This document shows positions 8,516 through 17,018 of a DNA stretch of 64,000 bases, in pieces. The notes under the pieces are model-generated. The model was not told the DNA's origin and did not search any database. It saw only the letters and a list, made by a program, of their open reading frames with translations. The stretch is from Klebsiella pneumoniae (GTDB lineage Bacteria; Pseudomonadota; Gammaproteobacteria; Pseudomonadales; UBA5518): positions 1 to 64,000 of the forward strand of contig CAMAXE010000009.1 in assembly GCA_945862145.1 (NCBI GenBank), in the 5' to 3' direction. The translations under genes and the position numbers were made by a program. How positions within the stretch are numbered: position 1 is the stretch's first letter; each line of letters opens with the position of its first letter.

Positions 8516-9991
8516 GTGTTCGAATCCGCCGAGATCGGCCACCGCATCACCAAGGCGCGCTACAAGCGCGAGGAGCCAAAGCTCCGGGAAGCCTTGCTGG
8601 AGGCGCAGTTCGACCTGCTGCAAAAACAGGATTTCCCCGTCCTGATCCTGGTGGCCGGCCTCGACGGTGCGGGCAAGGGAGAGACCGTCAACCTTTTCAA
8701 CGAATGGATGGACCCGCGGCATATCCGCACCGAGGCCTTTGAGTCGGGCGATGGCGCCGACAGTGGTCGTCCGCGCCTGTGGCCCTTCTGGAGGTCGCTC
8801 CCGCGCAAGGGCAACATCGGGATGTTCTTCGGCTCCTGGTACTCGCAGCCTATCTCCGAGCGGGCCAATGGTCGCAGCAAGAAAAGCGTTTTTGGCCAGG
8901 AGCTCGAGCGTATCCGGCACTTCGAACGCATGCTGGCGGCCGAGGGTGTGCTGCTGCTGAAGCTCTGGTTCCATCTCTCCGAGGACGCGCAGCGCAAGCG
9001 CTTCAAGAAACTCGGCGCCAACCCGCTCACGTCCTGGCGCGTCTCCTCGCGTGACCGGGAGCATCTGCGCAACTACGAGCGCTATGCCCGGATCTCGGCC
9101 GAAGCGCTGCGCGAGACCAGCACCGGCGAGGCGCCCTGGCAGATCATCGATGGCTCCGACCCGCATTACCGGGCGCTCACGGCCGGGCAGTTGTTGCTCG
9201 AGGCGATGCGCCGCCGCCTCGATGGCCCTGCGCCCGCCATGTCGCCGCCCGCGCCGCCGCCCGCGTCCTCGCTTGATGGCCGGGACCTGCTGAACTCCCT
9301 CGACTACCGCGTGCGGATCGCGCCCACCCGCTACGAAAAACAGCTGGAGAAGGCTCAGGCCCGCGTGGCTGTGCTCACCCGTGACAAGCGGATCCGGGAT
9401 CGTTCGCTGGTCTGCGTCTTCGAGGGCATGGATGCCGCGGGCAAGGGCAGCACGATCCGCCGCATCACGCGCGCCATGGATGCCCGCTTCTACCGCGTGG
9501 TACCCATCGCCGCGCCATCCGACGAGGAGCGCGCCCAGCCTTATCTGTGGCGCTTCTGGCGCCATCTCCCGCGTCACGGGCATGCCACCATCTTCGACCG
9601 GTCCTGGTATGGCCGCGTGCTGGTAGAGCGCGTCGAGGGCCTCTGCAGCGAGTACGACTGGACGCGCGGCTACCACGAGATCAACGAGTTCGAGGAGCAG
9701 ATGGCCGAGTCCGGCACCATCGTGCTCAAGTTCTGGCTCTCGATCACCGCCGAAGAACAGCTCAAGCGCTTCCGCGAGCGCGAGACTGTTGCCTACAAAC
9801 GCCACAAGATCACGCAGGAAGACTGGCGCAACCGCAAGAAATGGCCGAAATACGAGCGTGCCGTCTGCGACATGATCGAGCGCACCTCCACCGAGCATGC
9901 GCCGTGGCATGTGGTACCTGCCAACGACAAGCGCTTTGCGCGGGTAACGGTGCTGCAGACGCTGGCCGATGCGCTCGAGGCGCAGCTCTAG
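8516..9991 (+). CDS. pap: Polyphosphate:AMP phosphotransferase (two-domain PPK2)
   Basis: A 491-residue tandem PPK2-domain protein, the expected size for Pap, which phosphorylates AMP to ADP using polyphosphate. Each half has a Walker A loop: AGLDGAGKGE near residues 47-56 and EGMDAAGKGS near 302-311. The second half also keeps FDRSWYGRVLVERVEG, the Walker-B-like segment of active PPK2. In the first half the equivalent reads FFGSWYSQPI, lacking the Asp-Arg pair, so catalysis probably rests on the C-terminal domain. The start is GTG at 8516, with AGGAGGAG 11 bases upstream. It stands alone, 61 bp after the DUF4345 gene. Confidence 0.92.
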   Translation: MFESAEIGHRITKARYKREEPKLREALLEAQFDLLQKQDFPVLILVAGLDGAGKGETVNLFNEWMDPRHIRTEAFESGDGADSGRPRLWPFWRSLPRKGNIGMFFGSWYSQPISERANGRSKKSVFGQELERIRHFERMLAAEGVLLLKLWFHLSEDAQRKRFKKLGANPLTSWRVSSRDREHLRNYERYARISAEALRETSTGEAPWQIIDGSDPHYRALTAGQLLLEAMRRRLDGPAPAMSPPAPPPASSLDGRDLLNSLDYRVRIAPTRYEKQLEKAQARVAVLTRDKRIRDRSLVCVFEGMDAAGKGSTIRRITRAMDARFYRVVPIAAPSDEERAQPYLWRFWRHLPRHGHATIFDRSWYGRVLVERVEGLCSEYDWTRGYHEINEFEEQMAESGTIVLKFWLSITAEEQLKRFRERETVAYKRHKITQEDWRNRKKWPKYERAVCDMIERTSTEHAPWHVVPANDKRFARVTVLQTLADALEAQL

Positions 9992-10081
9992 GTGAGCCCT
10001 GCGAGCGAGGCCGTGCCGATCTCGCCCTGCGGAACGCATCGAGGCGCATCGCCGTCGCATCGCAGGTCGCGGCCACAGCGC

Positions 10082-10110
10082 TTGATCGCCGACATCGAAT
10101 TCACTACGCT
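10082..10110 (+). promoter_or_regulatory. Possible sigma-70 promoter for the NCS2 permease
   Basis: TTGATC (10082-10087), 17 bases, then TACGCT (10105-10110), in a locally AT-richer stretch of the 245-bp gap before the permease start. The -35 is good and the -10 is weak. Inference only. Confidence 0.25.
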
Positions 10111-10236
10111 TATTTTTTTGGCAGGGCTTTGAAGCGCTCTGCGTGCTGGCTCGCAGATGCGGCATCCCGGATAGCGCTCCATCGGTACCGGGCACACATG
10201 ACAACAAGAACACGTCTTCCGGTAGGGGGCGAAACT

Positions 10237-11832
10237 GTGAAACTGCGATCGCTGAGTTCCACGCTGATGCGGCTGCCGGCGTCGCGCCCGCGGAGACAGC
10301 CATTCGAAATCCTGTATGGCCCCGATCAATGCCCTCCTCCGGGAACGATGATCGTCCAGATCATCCAGCACCTCGTGACGGTGGTGCCGAGTCTGGGTTT
10401 TGCCTTGCTGGTCGCCCAGACCTGCGCGATGTCGGCGGCGGATACCAAAAACCTGATCGCGGGCACGCTGATCGCGATGGGCATCAGCACCGCGCTGAAT
10501 GCATGGGGCGGCCGCTTGGGGGCCGGTGGATTTTTTGTCAATATCCCGAATTTCGATTTCATGTTCATCGGGCCGGCGGCCATAGCTGCCGCGGGTCTGG
10601 CCGGGCTCGCCGGTGAAGCCCTGATTGCCGCCCTGACCTGTTTTCTCCTGCGGCCCCTGTTGCCACGCATGCGGGAGTTGTTGCCCTCGACCGTGGTTGG
10701 CACCGTGGTGTGCATGACCGGTATCACGCTGACAGTGCCCGCCGTCAAAACCTCGCTCGGTGTTGACGCCGCCATGCGAGCAGATCCCGTGGTGGCCTGC
10801 ATCTCGCTGGTTTCCCTGGCGACTATCGTGGGTATATCGGTCTGGGGAGCGCGGCGTTTCAAAATCCTCGCGGTGATTGCTGGACTGGTGGTCGGCAACC
10901 TGCTCACGGTGTTCACCGGGCGGATGTCTCTCCCCGAGGATTTCTCATCCCAGCCCTTGTTTGGTGCGCCGCAACTCATCATGCCAACCCTCGACTTGCC
11001 GTTGGCAACCCTGATCGGTGCGGTACTGATTTCGATTCTCGGGCAGATCTACAATCTCGGCTGTACCGTCGTCATGGACAAACAGACGGATGCGGACTGG
11101 CGCAGACCGGATATGCGCAGTGCGGGAGGCGTTTTCACGGCCAACGGAATCGGGGATATGATCGCGAGCTTTATGGGCGGCATCGGCACCTGTATCGGCA
11201 GCTCCAATCTCGCGCTGGCGAGCGCCAGCAAGACAGTATCCCGCCACATCGGGCTCACGATGGGACTCATTTTGGTGGCGCTGGCCTTCCTGCCCAAAGC
11301 GGTCGCGTTTGTGACCTTGATGCTGCCACTACCTGTGCAGGGGGCGCTGCAGCTTTACACGGCCGTGTTCATGTTCGTCGGCGGCATCGAGCTTGCGACC
11401 TCGCGCGCTCCCAGCAACCGGACGACTTTCATACTGGGCATCTCTATCTGCGCGGGCATCGCCGTCCTGATAATGCCGGGCATCGCCGAGCACGCGCCGC
11501 CTGATGTGAAACTCGTGCTGAGCAACGGCTATCTGGTCACGGGAATTGTCGCTTTCGTGCTCAACCTCATTTTCAGGGTTGGCACAGGTCGCACAGCCGA
11601 GTGTCGGTTTGACGATATGCAGCGGCCAGTTGCAGACGTGATCAGCGGATTTCTGGAGTCCCAGGGCGGTCAATGGCAGGTGCGACGAGACGTCCTGCAA
11701 CGGGCATTTTCGCGGCTCACGAGGGGGCAGAGCTTGTTTCAGCCTCGAGCGGCCGCCGCCTGTACGCGATCAGTGGACGCTTTGACGAACTCAATCTGGA
11801 TGTCGAGCTGCGCCACAGCGGAGAGCCCATAA
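10237..11832 (+). CDS. NCS2-family nucleobase (xanthine/uracil) permease, C-terminus frameshifted
   Basis: Reads as a 531-residue protein with about 12 hydrophobic segments of the nucleobase-ascorbate transporter family; FEILYGPDQCPPPGTMIVQI is the typical N-terminal entry and QHLVTVVPSLGFALLVAQ the first helix. It should import a purine or pyrimidine by proton symport, but the substrate cannot be read off. GTG 10237 was chosen for its AGGGGG site seven bases upstream; an in-frame ATG lies at 10198. After GGQWQVRRDVLQRAFSRLTR the frame turns into low-quality sequence (QSLFQPRAAAAC...). The sensible continuation is one frame over, so the gene carries a frameshift at a run of five Gs (11723-11727). 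Confidence 0.82.
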   Translation: MKLRSLSSTLMRLPASRPRRQPFEILYGPDQCPPPGTMIVQIIQHLVTVVPSLGFALLVAQTCAMSAADTKNLIAGTLIAMGISTALNAWGGRLGAGGFFVNIPNFDFMFIGPAAIAAAGLAGLAGEALIAALTCFLLRPLLPRMRELLPSTVVGTVVCMTGITLTVPAVKTSLGVDAAMRADPVVACISLVSLATIVGISVWGARRFKILAVIAGLVVGNLLTVFTGRMSLPEDFSSQPLFGAPQLIMPTLDLPLATLIGAVLISILGQIYNLGCTVVMDKQTDADWRRPDMRSAGGVFTANGIGDMIASFMGGIGTCIGSSNLALASASKTVSRHIGLTMGLILVALAFLPKAVAFVTLMLPLPVQGALQLYTAVFMFVGGIELATSRAPSNRTTFILGISICAGIAVLIMPGIAEHAPPDVKLVLSNGYLVTGIVAFVLNLIFRVGTGRTAECRFDDMQRPVADVISGFLESQGGQWQVRRDVLQRAFSRLTRGQSLFQPRAAAACTRSVDALTNSIWMSSCATAESP

Positions 11833-12029
11833 ACCTCCACAGCAACCTCGCGGATTCGATGCGCGCCGCGCAGGACTTTGTGAGTGGTGCCGGAGATGAG
11901 GCGTCTCTTGACGCCGTGATGCTGAATGCCGGCGGCTCGATACTGCGCCATCTGGCCGATGATGTGAGTAGCGCCGCCCTCGACAAGCAGGCCGACCAGG
12001 CTTACCTGCGACTGCATTTCGAGCATTGA
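11727..12029 (+). pseudogene. Out-of-frame C-terminal domain of the NCS2 permease
   Basis: Continuation of the permease in the -1 frame: AELVSASSGRRLYAISGRF, DELNLDVELRHSGEPINL, then a region ending YLRLHFEH. Joined after RLTRG at 11727 it restores a C-terminal cytoplasmic domain of about 100 residues such as some proteobacterial NCS2 permeases carry after an EFLExQGxxWxxRRDV-type segment. The open frame begins at 11673, but its ATG there lies inside permease coding sequence with no ribosome site, so it is not a separate gene. One extra G in the 11723-11727 run would fuse the two parts. This may be a true mutation, an assembly error, or slippage. Confidence 0.6.
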
Positions 12030-12237
12030 GTGCCCGCCCACCAACCTCTGAATTTTCTCATCTTTCGCTTCGCTCGGCTGATCGACGCACAAGACCGCTT
12101 TGGACGGTTTTGCTGATGGTGAGTGGTGCCTCCAAGAAGGCTTGAGTCATAACGGATCCACACCTGATGTGGCTCTCGAGGCGCCAGAGCAGCCAAGCAA
12201 GCCGGCAAGTTTGGCTACGCAAAGCAGGAGTTAGAAA

Positions 12238-12687
12238 ATGGAAATAGATCCTCAGGAATACGCGCAATTTCTTGTGTGGAAGGAGCAGCAAAAAATGCTG
12301 CAAAAAAACATCGAGACGATCAGATCCGTTTTTGAAGCAGAATCGCGCGCCCACACGGAAGATTTTTTTGCGCCCTTCAGTGACGACAGCCTGTTCTGGA
12401 TGAATGGCAGCTCGCCGAGTTCAGGTGCACTGCAGGGGGTGCCGGCGATGAAGGTGGTGTTTGAAGCCTTCATGAGCGCACTGGTGTCCGGGATCTCGAT
12501 GACGATCACCAATGCGGTGGCAGACGGGGATTGGGTCGTCACTGAGACCGTGGGTCGGGCGGAAACAAAAGACGGTCTGCCCTACAACTCGCACTATGTG
12601 CAGCTGTGGAAATTCAAGGACTCCAAAATCGTTGATTTCAGAGAGTATCTCGACACCAAGCTGCTTTCAGATACCTTCAAGTTTTAA
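12238..12687 (+). CDS. SnoaL-like (NTF2-fold) protein
   Basis: A 149-residue protein. After a charged N-terminal helix (QEYAQFLVWKEQQKMLQK) comes a cone-like alpha+beta domain: FFAPFSDDSLFWMNGSSPSS, a central helix VPAMKVVFEAFMSAL, and strands DWVVTETVGRAETKDG and HYVQLWKFKDSKIVDFREYL. The last pattern is typical of SnoaL/ketosteroid-isomerase-like proteins, which act as cyclases, isomerases or epoxide hydrolases on small hydrophobic substrates. ATG is preceded by AGGAG seven bases upstream. The base composition is visibly less GC-rich than its neighbours. It is the first of three genes (SnoaL, DUF1214, sulfotransferase) reading the same way; a shared pathway is inference. Confidence 0.7.
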   Translation: MEIDPQEYAQFLVWKEQQKMLQKNIETIRSVFEAESRAHTEDFFAPFSDDSLFWMNGSSPSSGALQGVPAMKVVFEAFMSALVSGISMTITNAVADGDWVVTETVGRAETKDGLPYNSHYVQLWKFKDSKIVDFREYLDTKLLSDTFKF

Positions 12688-12949
12688 AGGTCTCACGGCA
12701 GTCGGTAGTTTATCCAAAGGCGTGCAACCGTATGCCGTCGACCGGTCTGCAATCGCCGGCTCCCGGCTATGCGAGCACGATGTGAGTGGTTTTTGCTGGC
12801 AATGCTGTGAGAGCCTTCAAGCGCGATCGAATCGGTAGATCCGGACGGCAGGGCAAGGGATGCGCTCTGCCACGAGATAGCCGCTTGCCGTCGGATGACA
12901 GGTGTTTGTCTGATCTGGCTGTAGCCTCCTGACGAGTAAAAGAGCCGAC

Positions 12950-14065
12950 ATGACAGACCGTGTGGATTCACAGACCAGCGTGATCGATGGCACCGCGTGG
13001 CGAGAGTTTTGCCGCTCGCTGGAGCACGCCGGAGCGATCGTGCTGGAGCGATCGCAGAACGACCCCTTGGAGCGCGCAGAGGGTTTTCGCTACCTCACCC
13101 GCATGCTGCGCTGTGGTCTCGAGCGCTATGTGGAGTATGCCGATCCCTTGGCGCCGGTCCTCTATCGTCCTGTTCATGAGACGCAGAAATTCGGGGTGGA
13201 TAACCCGGACAGCTATTACCAGATGGCGGCACTGCGGGGCGACTGCGAGTACCTGATCCGTGGCCAGCGGGGGAGCATCCACTACCTCAGTCTGGGCACG
13301 TACTACGGCGACTATGGTCGCCCGGGGCGCTCCGGCTGCGGCGGCCTGGTGGAGGCCAGCCAATTGCAGATAGAGCCCGATGGCTCATTCATCATTCATG
13401 TGAGCCAGCACGAGAAGCCTGGCAATTGGCTGCACATGGATCCAGACACCACGGCGCTGATTATCCGGCAGAACTTTCTGGACAAGGCGAACGAGGAAAT
13501 TGCCAGACTCTCGATTGAGATAATCGGTCAGCCGAGCTCACCCCTGCCGTTCGATGCGCTGCGTTTTACGGATTCCTTGCAATCCGCCGCGCAATTTGTG
13601 GCAGGCACCGCGGATTACTTTCTCAAGTGGTCCGAGCTCTGGATGGAGACCCCCAACGAGCTTCGTGAACATGACGTCGGTGTCAAACAGGCGGCGCACG
13701 GAGATCCCAATATCTTTTTCTATATGGGTTACTGGGCGCTGCAAGAAGACGAGGCGCTGATCATCGAGGCCGATCCACCCGCGTGTGACTACTGGAATTT
13801 TCAGTTGTGCAACCATTGGCTGGAGTCGGGTGATTACCGCTATCACCCCGTAGACATCAACAAGCACACGGCCGCTTACAACGCCGACGGGTCGTTCACG
13901 CTGGTTGTTTCGCACCGTAACCCCGGATTACCCAACTGGATTGATACCACGGGTCATCGACGTGGGGGCATGGGTCTTCGTTGGGTGAAGGCAGCGGATC
14001 ATCCGAAGCCCCGTACGCGTGTCGTCAGCGTGGAGAGTCTTCTGGCCCGGGGGTTTTCGGTCTGA
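12950..14065 (+). CDS. DUF1214-domain protein
   Basis: A 371-residue protein without signal peptide or membrane helices. Its C-terminal third (DEALIIEADPPACDYWNFQL, YNADGSFTLVVSHRNPG, NWIDTTGHRRGGMGLRW) matches DUF1214, a domain often found with DUF1254 and in catabolic clusters, function unknown. The N-terminal half (YRPVHETQKFGVDNPDSYYQ, then IHYLSLGTYYGDYG) belongs to the same protein type seen beside sulfotransferases in environmental gammaproteobacteria and actinobacteria, from memory. The 262 bp upstream hold no gene. The sulfotransferase starts 30 bp downstream, so the two are probably co-transcribed. Confidence 0.75.
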   Translation: MTDRVDSQTSVIDGTAWREFCRSLEHAGAIVLERSQNDPLERAEGFRYLTRMLRCGLERYVEYADPLAPVLYRPVHETQKFGVDNPDSYYQMAALRGDCEYLIRGQRGSIHYLSLGTYYGDYGRPGRSGCGGLVEASQLQIEPDGSFIIHVSQHEKPGNWLHMDPDTTALIIRQNFLDKANEEIARLSIEIIGQPSSPLPFDALRFTDSLQSAAQFVAGTADYFLKWSELWMETPNELREHDVGVKQAAHGDPNIFFYMGYWALQEDEALIIEADPPACDYWNFQLCNHWLESGDYRYHPVDINKHTAAYNADGSFTLVVSHRNPGLPNWIDTTGHRRGGMGLRWVKAADHPKPRTRVVSVESLLARGFSV

Positions 14066-14095
14066 TCGCAAGAGCAACGTTCAGAGGAAGAGTTG

Positions 14096-15253
14096 ATGTC
14101 GTCCGCGTTGTTGACAGGGTCTGATCAAGAGTTGATGGCAGAAGCCGCCGCGAGCACGGGGCTCAGCGATTTTGGCGACACGCGTTTTGTCGAGGGGCTG
14201 CAGACACTGCTCCGTGCCTACGATCTGGAGGCACGCCTGAATGCCTTTGGATCCATGGCGGTGCGCCAGGAAATATTGGGGATCCTCTCCGCTCGCTTGA
14301 GCCTGATCGAGGAATGGAAGCAGCATGCACAGGCACTGACGGCCCCCGTGCAAAGGCCTCTGTTCGTGCTCGGGCTGCCGCGCACCGGCACCAGTGCATT
14401 ACATGATCTGTTGGCCGAAGATGCGCGGCACCAGGTGCTCGAATACTTCATGGCCGCCTCTCCACGTCCACGCACTCTACCACCGGTGACTGCAGATGAC
14501 CCGCGCCTGGTGGCTGCGCGCCGCGAGCTGGACGGCATGTACGCACTCGATCCGGGTCTGCGTGCATTGCATGACATGCGCGCGGATGGACCCGAGGAAT
14601 GTCGCCACCTGTTCCGGCATCACTTCACCGATGACACCTTTGATTCGATGGCGGCGGTGCCAGGCTACACGGCGTGGTTTCGCGCGCAATCCATGGCGCC
14701 TGCGTATGACTGGCACCGCTTGGCCCTGGCATTGGTACAGTCAACTGCGCCCGATCGTCGCTGGGTCCTCAAGTACCCGGCACACCTGAGAAATCTGGCC
14801 GAGCTTTTCCGTGTGTATCCGGACGCCTGTGTCGTTCAGACGCACCGGGATCCGTTAGAGGTGCTGCCCTCTCTGTGTACCCTGGTTTATCGATTGCGGT
14901 CGCTCTACAGCGATCATGTCGACCCGCGTGCGGTCGGCCGGTGGCAACTCGAGATGTGGGCTGACATTCTGGAGCAGAGCATGGCCTTTCGCAGCCGGCA
15001 TGACGCGGCGCAGTTTCACGATGTCTATTTCGCCGACTTCCAGCGCGATCCAGTCGCCACCATTCGCTCCATCCACAGCCACTTTGGCGACATGCTCGAT
15101 GAGGCGTCGGCAGACCGCATTCGTGTCTATCGGGCCGCGCACCCGCCGGGACGCTATGGCCGGCAGGTTTATTATCTGGAAGACTTTGGGCTGACACAGG
15201 ATATGGTGCGGGAGCGTTACTCTGGCTACAGGGAGGCTTTTGGTTTCAGGTGA
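14096..15253 (+). CDS. Sulfotransferase-family protein (first of two in the window)
   Basis: A 385-residue protein. The 5'-phosphosulfate-binding loop is LFVLGLPRTGTSALHD at about residues 89-104, and the 3'-phosphate region is seen in VVQTHRDPLEVLPSLCTL. An N-terminal helical extension (ASTGLSDFGD...LNAFGSMAVRQEIL) precedes it. Such proteins transfer sulfate from PAPS to a hydroxyl group of a small molecule, but some members have no proven activity. ATG 14096 was chosen over the TTG just before it; GAGGAAGAG lies upstream. The same N-terminal layout occurs in the protein at 52933-54183, so the two are paralogues. Confidence 0.85.
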   Translation: MSSALLTGSDQELMAEAAASTGLSDFGDTRFVEGLQTLLRAYDLEARLNAFGSMAVRQEILGILSARLSLIEEWKQHAQALTAPVQRPLFVLGLPRTGTSALHDLLAEDARHQVLEYFMAASPRPRTLPPVTADDPRLVAARRELDGMYALDPGLRALHDMRADGPEECRHLFRHHFTDDTFDSMAAVPGYTAWFRAQSMAPAYDWHRLALALVQSTAPDRRWVLKYPAHLRNLAELFRVYPDACVVQTHRDPLEVLPSLCTLVYRLRSLYSDHVDPRAVGRWQLEMWADILEQSMAFRSRHDAAQFHDVYFADFQRDPVATIRSIHSHFGDMLDEASADRIRVYRAAHPPGRYGRQVYYLEDFGLTQDMVRERYSGYREAFGFR

Positions 15254-15305
15254 TTGGCCATCGCGAGCGCGCAGCCCGCCGCAGCTGACGCGCACACGCG
15301 CACAC

Positions 15306-15422
15306 GGGGTCAGGTCTTCCATTTTTCAGGGTCTCGCCTGCCGCGTTCGAGTATTGCCATCAGCCGGTTTCCGATTTGCCTGAGTCCCTGGACTCATGTT
15401 GCAAAACCTAAGACCTGGCCCC
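15306..15422. repeat. 117-bp element with 13-bp inverted ends (non-coding gap 15254-15567)
   Basis: GGGGTCAGGTCTT at 15306-15318 is mirrored by AAGACCTGGCCCC at 15410-15422 (one mismatch). Ends of this form often accompany IS200-like REP-associated transposase genes in gammaproteobacteria, but here only about 90 bp lie between them and no transposase frame remains, so it resembles a small non-autonomous remnant. Beyond it, ACGGTC occurs three times at 15424-15461 in a CCCAACGGTC context. The rest of the 314-bp gap between the sulfotransferase and SDR genes shows no gene. Confidence 0.5.
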
Positions 15423-15567
15423 AACGGTCCCGTCGCCAACGGTCGCATGACCCCAACGGTCGCACCACGACGCCAGCGTGGCCTTCCCGGCGGTCTTGGT
15501 GGCACCATAGAGAGCGCTTGCACCGTCCGGACAAGCCAACATTGTTCAGGCAGTAGGGAGAGCATCG

Positions 15568-16332
15568 ATGGCTAACGAACACCGTCTTGAAGGAAAAGCA
15601 TGCATCGTCACCGGAGGTGCCAGCGGCATCGGTGCCGCTACCGTCCGCCGTTTCGTGCGTGAAGGCGCGGAGGTGCTGATCGCGGACCGCGACCTTGCGA
15701 TGGCGGATGCACTTGCGAGCGAATTGGGGTGCGCGGTGAGCACCATTGCCTGCGACGTGCGGCTGGAGGCGGACGTGCGCGCCGTGGCCGCGGCGGCGAT
15801 AGCGCGCTGGGGGCGGGTAGATGTGCTGGTGAACAATGCGGGCTCTGAACTCAACCGGGCCTATGACGAGACCACGGTTGAGGAGTGGGACCGCGTGCTC
15901 GACACCGACCTCAAGGGTCCGTGGCTCTTCTGCAAACACGTGGTGCCGCACATGGTTGCGGCCGGGCGCGGCAGCGTCATCAACATCTCCTCGCTGAACG
16001 GCCTTGTGGGCTTCCCCTTGTCCACCGCTTACGGCAGCGCGAAGGGCGGCCTCGTGGTGTTCACCAAGGACCTTGCCATCGAACTCGCGACCAGCGGCGT
16101 GCGCGTGAACTGCGTGTGCCCTGGCGTGATCGCAACGCCAATGATGGAACGATGGACCGACCGGATGCCCGACAAGGCCGAAGCCCAGCAGATGCTGCGC
16201 GGGACGATGCCGATCGGTCGCATGGGCACGGCAGAGGAGGTCGCTGGCGCGATCTTTTTCTTCGCATCGGATGACTCGGCCCTGTGCCAGGGCTCGGTGC
16301 TCGCGGTGGACGGCGGATTCGTCGCGCAGTGA
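15568..16332 (+). CDS. Short-chain dehydrogenase/reductase
   Basis: A 254-residue classical SDR. It has the cofactor motif TGGASGIG (residues 15-22), the NNAG motif at 89-92, the catalytic Ser141/142, and Tyr155 and Lys159 in the YGSAK motif; the C-terminus PIGRMGTAEEVAGAIFFFAS and LAVDGGF is canonical. Asp40 after the second strand (VLIAD) suggests NAD(H) preference. It oxidises or reduces an alcohol/ketone; the substrate is not identifiable. ATG 15568 follows AGGGAGAGC. It is a single gene, next to a ferritin-like gene 147 bp away. Confidence 0.9.
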   Translation: MANEHRLEGKACIVTGGASGIGAATVRRFVREGAEVLIADRDLAMADALASELGCAVSTIACDVRLEADVRAVAAAAIARWGRVDVLVNNAGSELNRAYDETTVEEWDRVLDTDLKGPWLFCKHVVPHMVAAGRGSVINISSLNGLVGFPLSTAYGSAKGGLVVFTKDLAIELATSGVRVNCVCPGVIATPMMERWTDRMPDKAEAQQMLRGTMPIGRMGTAEEVAGAIFFFASDDSALCQGSVLAVDGGFVAQ

Positions 16333-16479
16333 AGCCGGTGTGGGGGGCGGCAGGGTCGCGGCCATTGCGCTAAGACGCCTGCAGGACCCGGCCTTCCGGC
16401 TGCCATCCGCGCAGGTTGTGATGCTACGCCCGACCCGCTAGGGTAAGGATTCGTGCCACCGCCAATGCAAGGAGCCTCC

Positions 16480-16977
16480 ATGTCACTACTGCCCCCCGGA
16501 TTTCCTGATGATGTGTTCGGTGCCTTCGGTGTGCTGAAGAGCCGCGAGGTCTTGTCCATCGATGACCTCAAGGTGCTCGCGCTGATCGAGGTCTCGGGTG
16601 AATACCTCTACCAGGCGATGGCGCGCGTGGTGCCCGATGAGGCCTGCAAGGCGCTGTTGAAGCGCAATGGCCAGGAGGAGCGTGGCCACGCCCATCGGAT
16701 GCTGAAGGCGATCGCGCTTAAGGGCGGTGATTTCACGCTGCCACCCGATGACGAGATTCCCTTTGTGCGCAATACGCCGCAGGAAATGCCCACCAATGCC
16801 GAGTTTCTCGCGATGCTCGCGGGTGCCGAGGATGACGGTGATCTTGTTTACCAGAGCTGGGCCGATGCCGAGCCCGATCCCGAGGTCGCGAAGCTCCTGC
16901 GCCAGAACGGCCGCGAGGAAGCCCGTCACGGCGAGCGCGTGAACGAGGTGCGCAGGTTGCTGGGTATGGCCGTTTAG
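16480..16977 (+). CDS. Ferritin-like four-helix protein
   Basis: A 165-residue protein with the repeated ligand pattern of di-iron four-helix bundles: Glu37/Glu41 in LIEVSGEYLY, ExxH at 67-70 (EERGH), acidic residues around 117 in GAEDDGDLVYQ, and a second ExxH at 147-150 (EEARH). This fits rubrerythrin/ferritin-like proteins handling iron or peroxide, or the iron-binding part of a hydroxylase. The frame opens at a GTG at 16453, but ATG 16480 has AAGGAG six bases upstream and was preferred. No rubredoxin domain is attached. The partner and substrate are unknown. Confidence 0.75.
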   Translation: MSLLPPGFPDDVFGAFGVLKSREVLSIDDLKVLALIEVSGEYLYQAMARVVPDEACKALLKRNGQEERGHAHRMLKAIALKGGDFTLPPDDEIPFVRNTPQEMPTNAEFLAMLAGAEDDGDLVYQSWADAEPDPEVAKLLRQNGREEARHGERVNEVRRLLGMAV

Positions 16978-17018
16978 GGGTTCAACAGACAAGTTCAGGC
17001 TGCCCCACGCACGGCGGA

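Noticed and set aside
8276-10303. 675-residue antisense open frame over the PPK2 gene
   Set aside because: Opposite to a well-supported two-domain PPK2; the composition is of shadow type with no ribosome site.
11673-12029. Separate 118-residue gene
   Set aside because: Its first codons overlap permease sequence in another frame with no ribosome site; it fits better as the frameshifted permease C-terminus.
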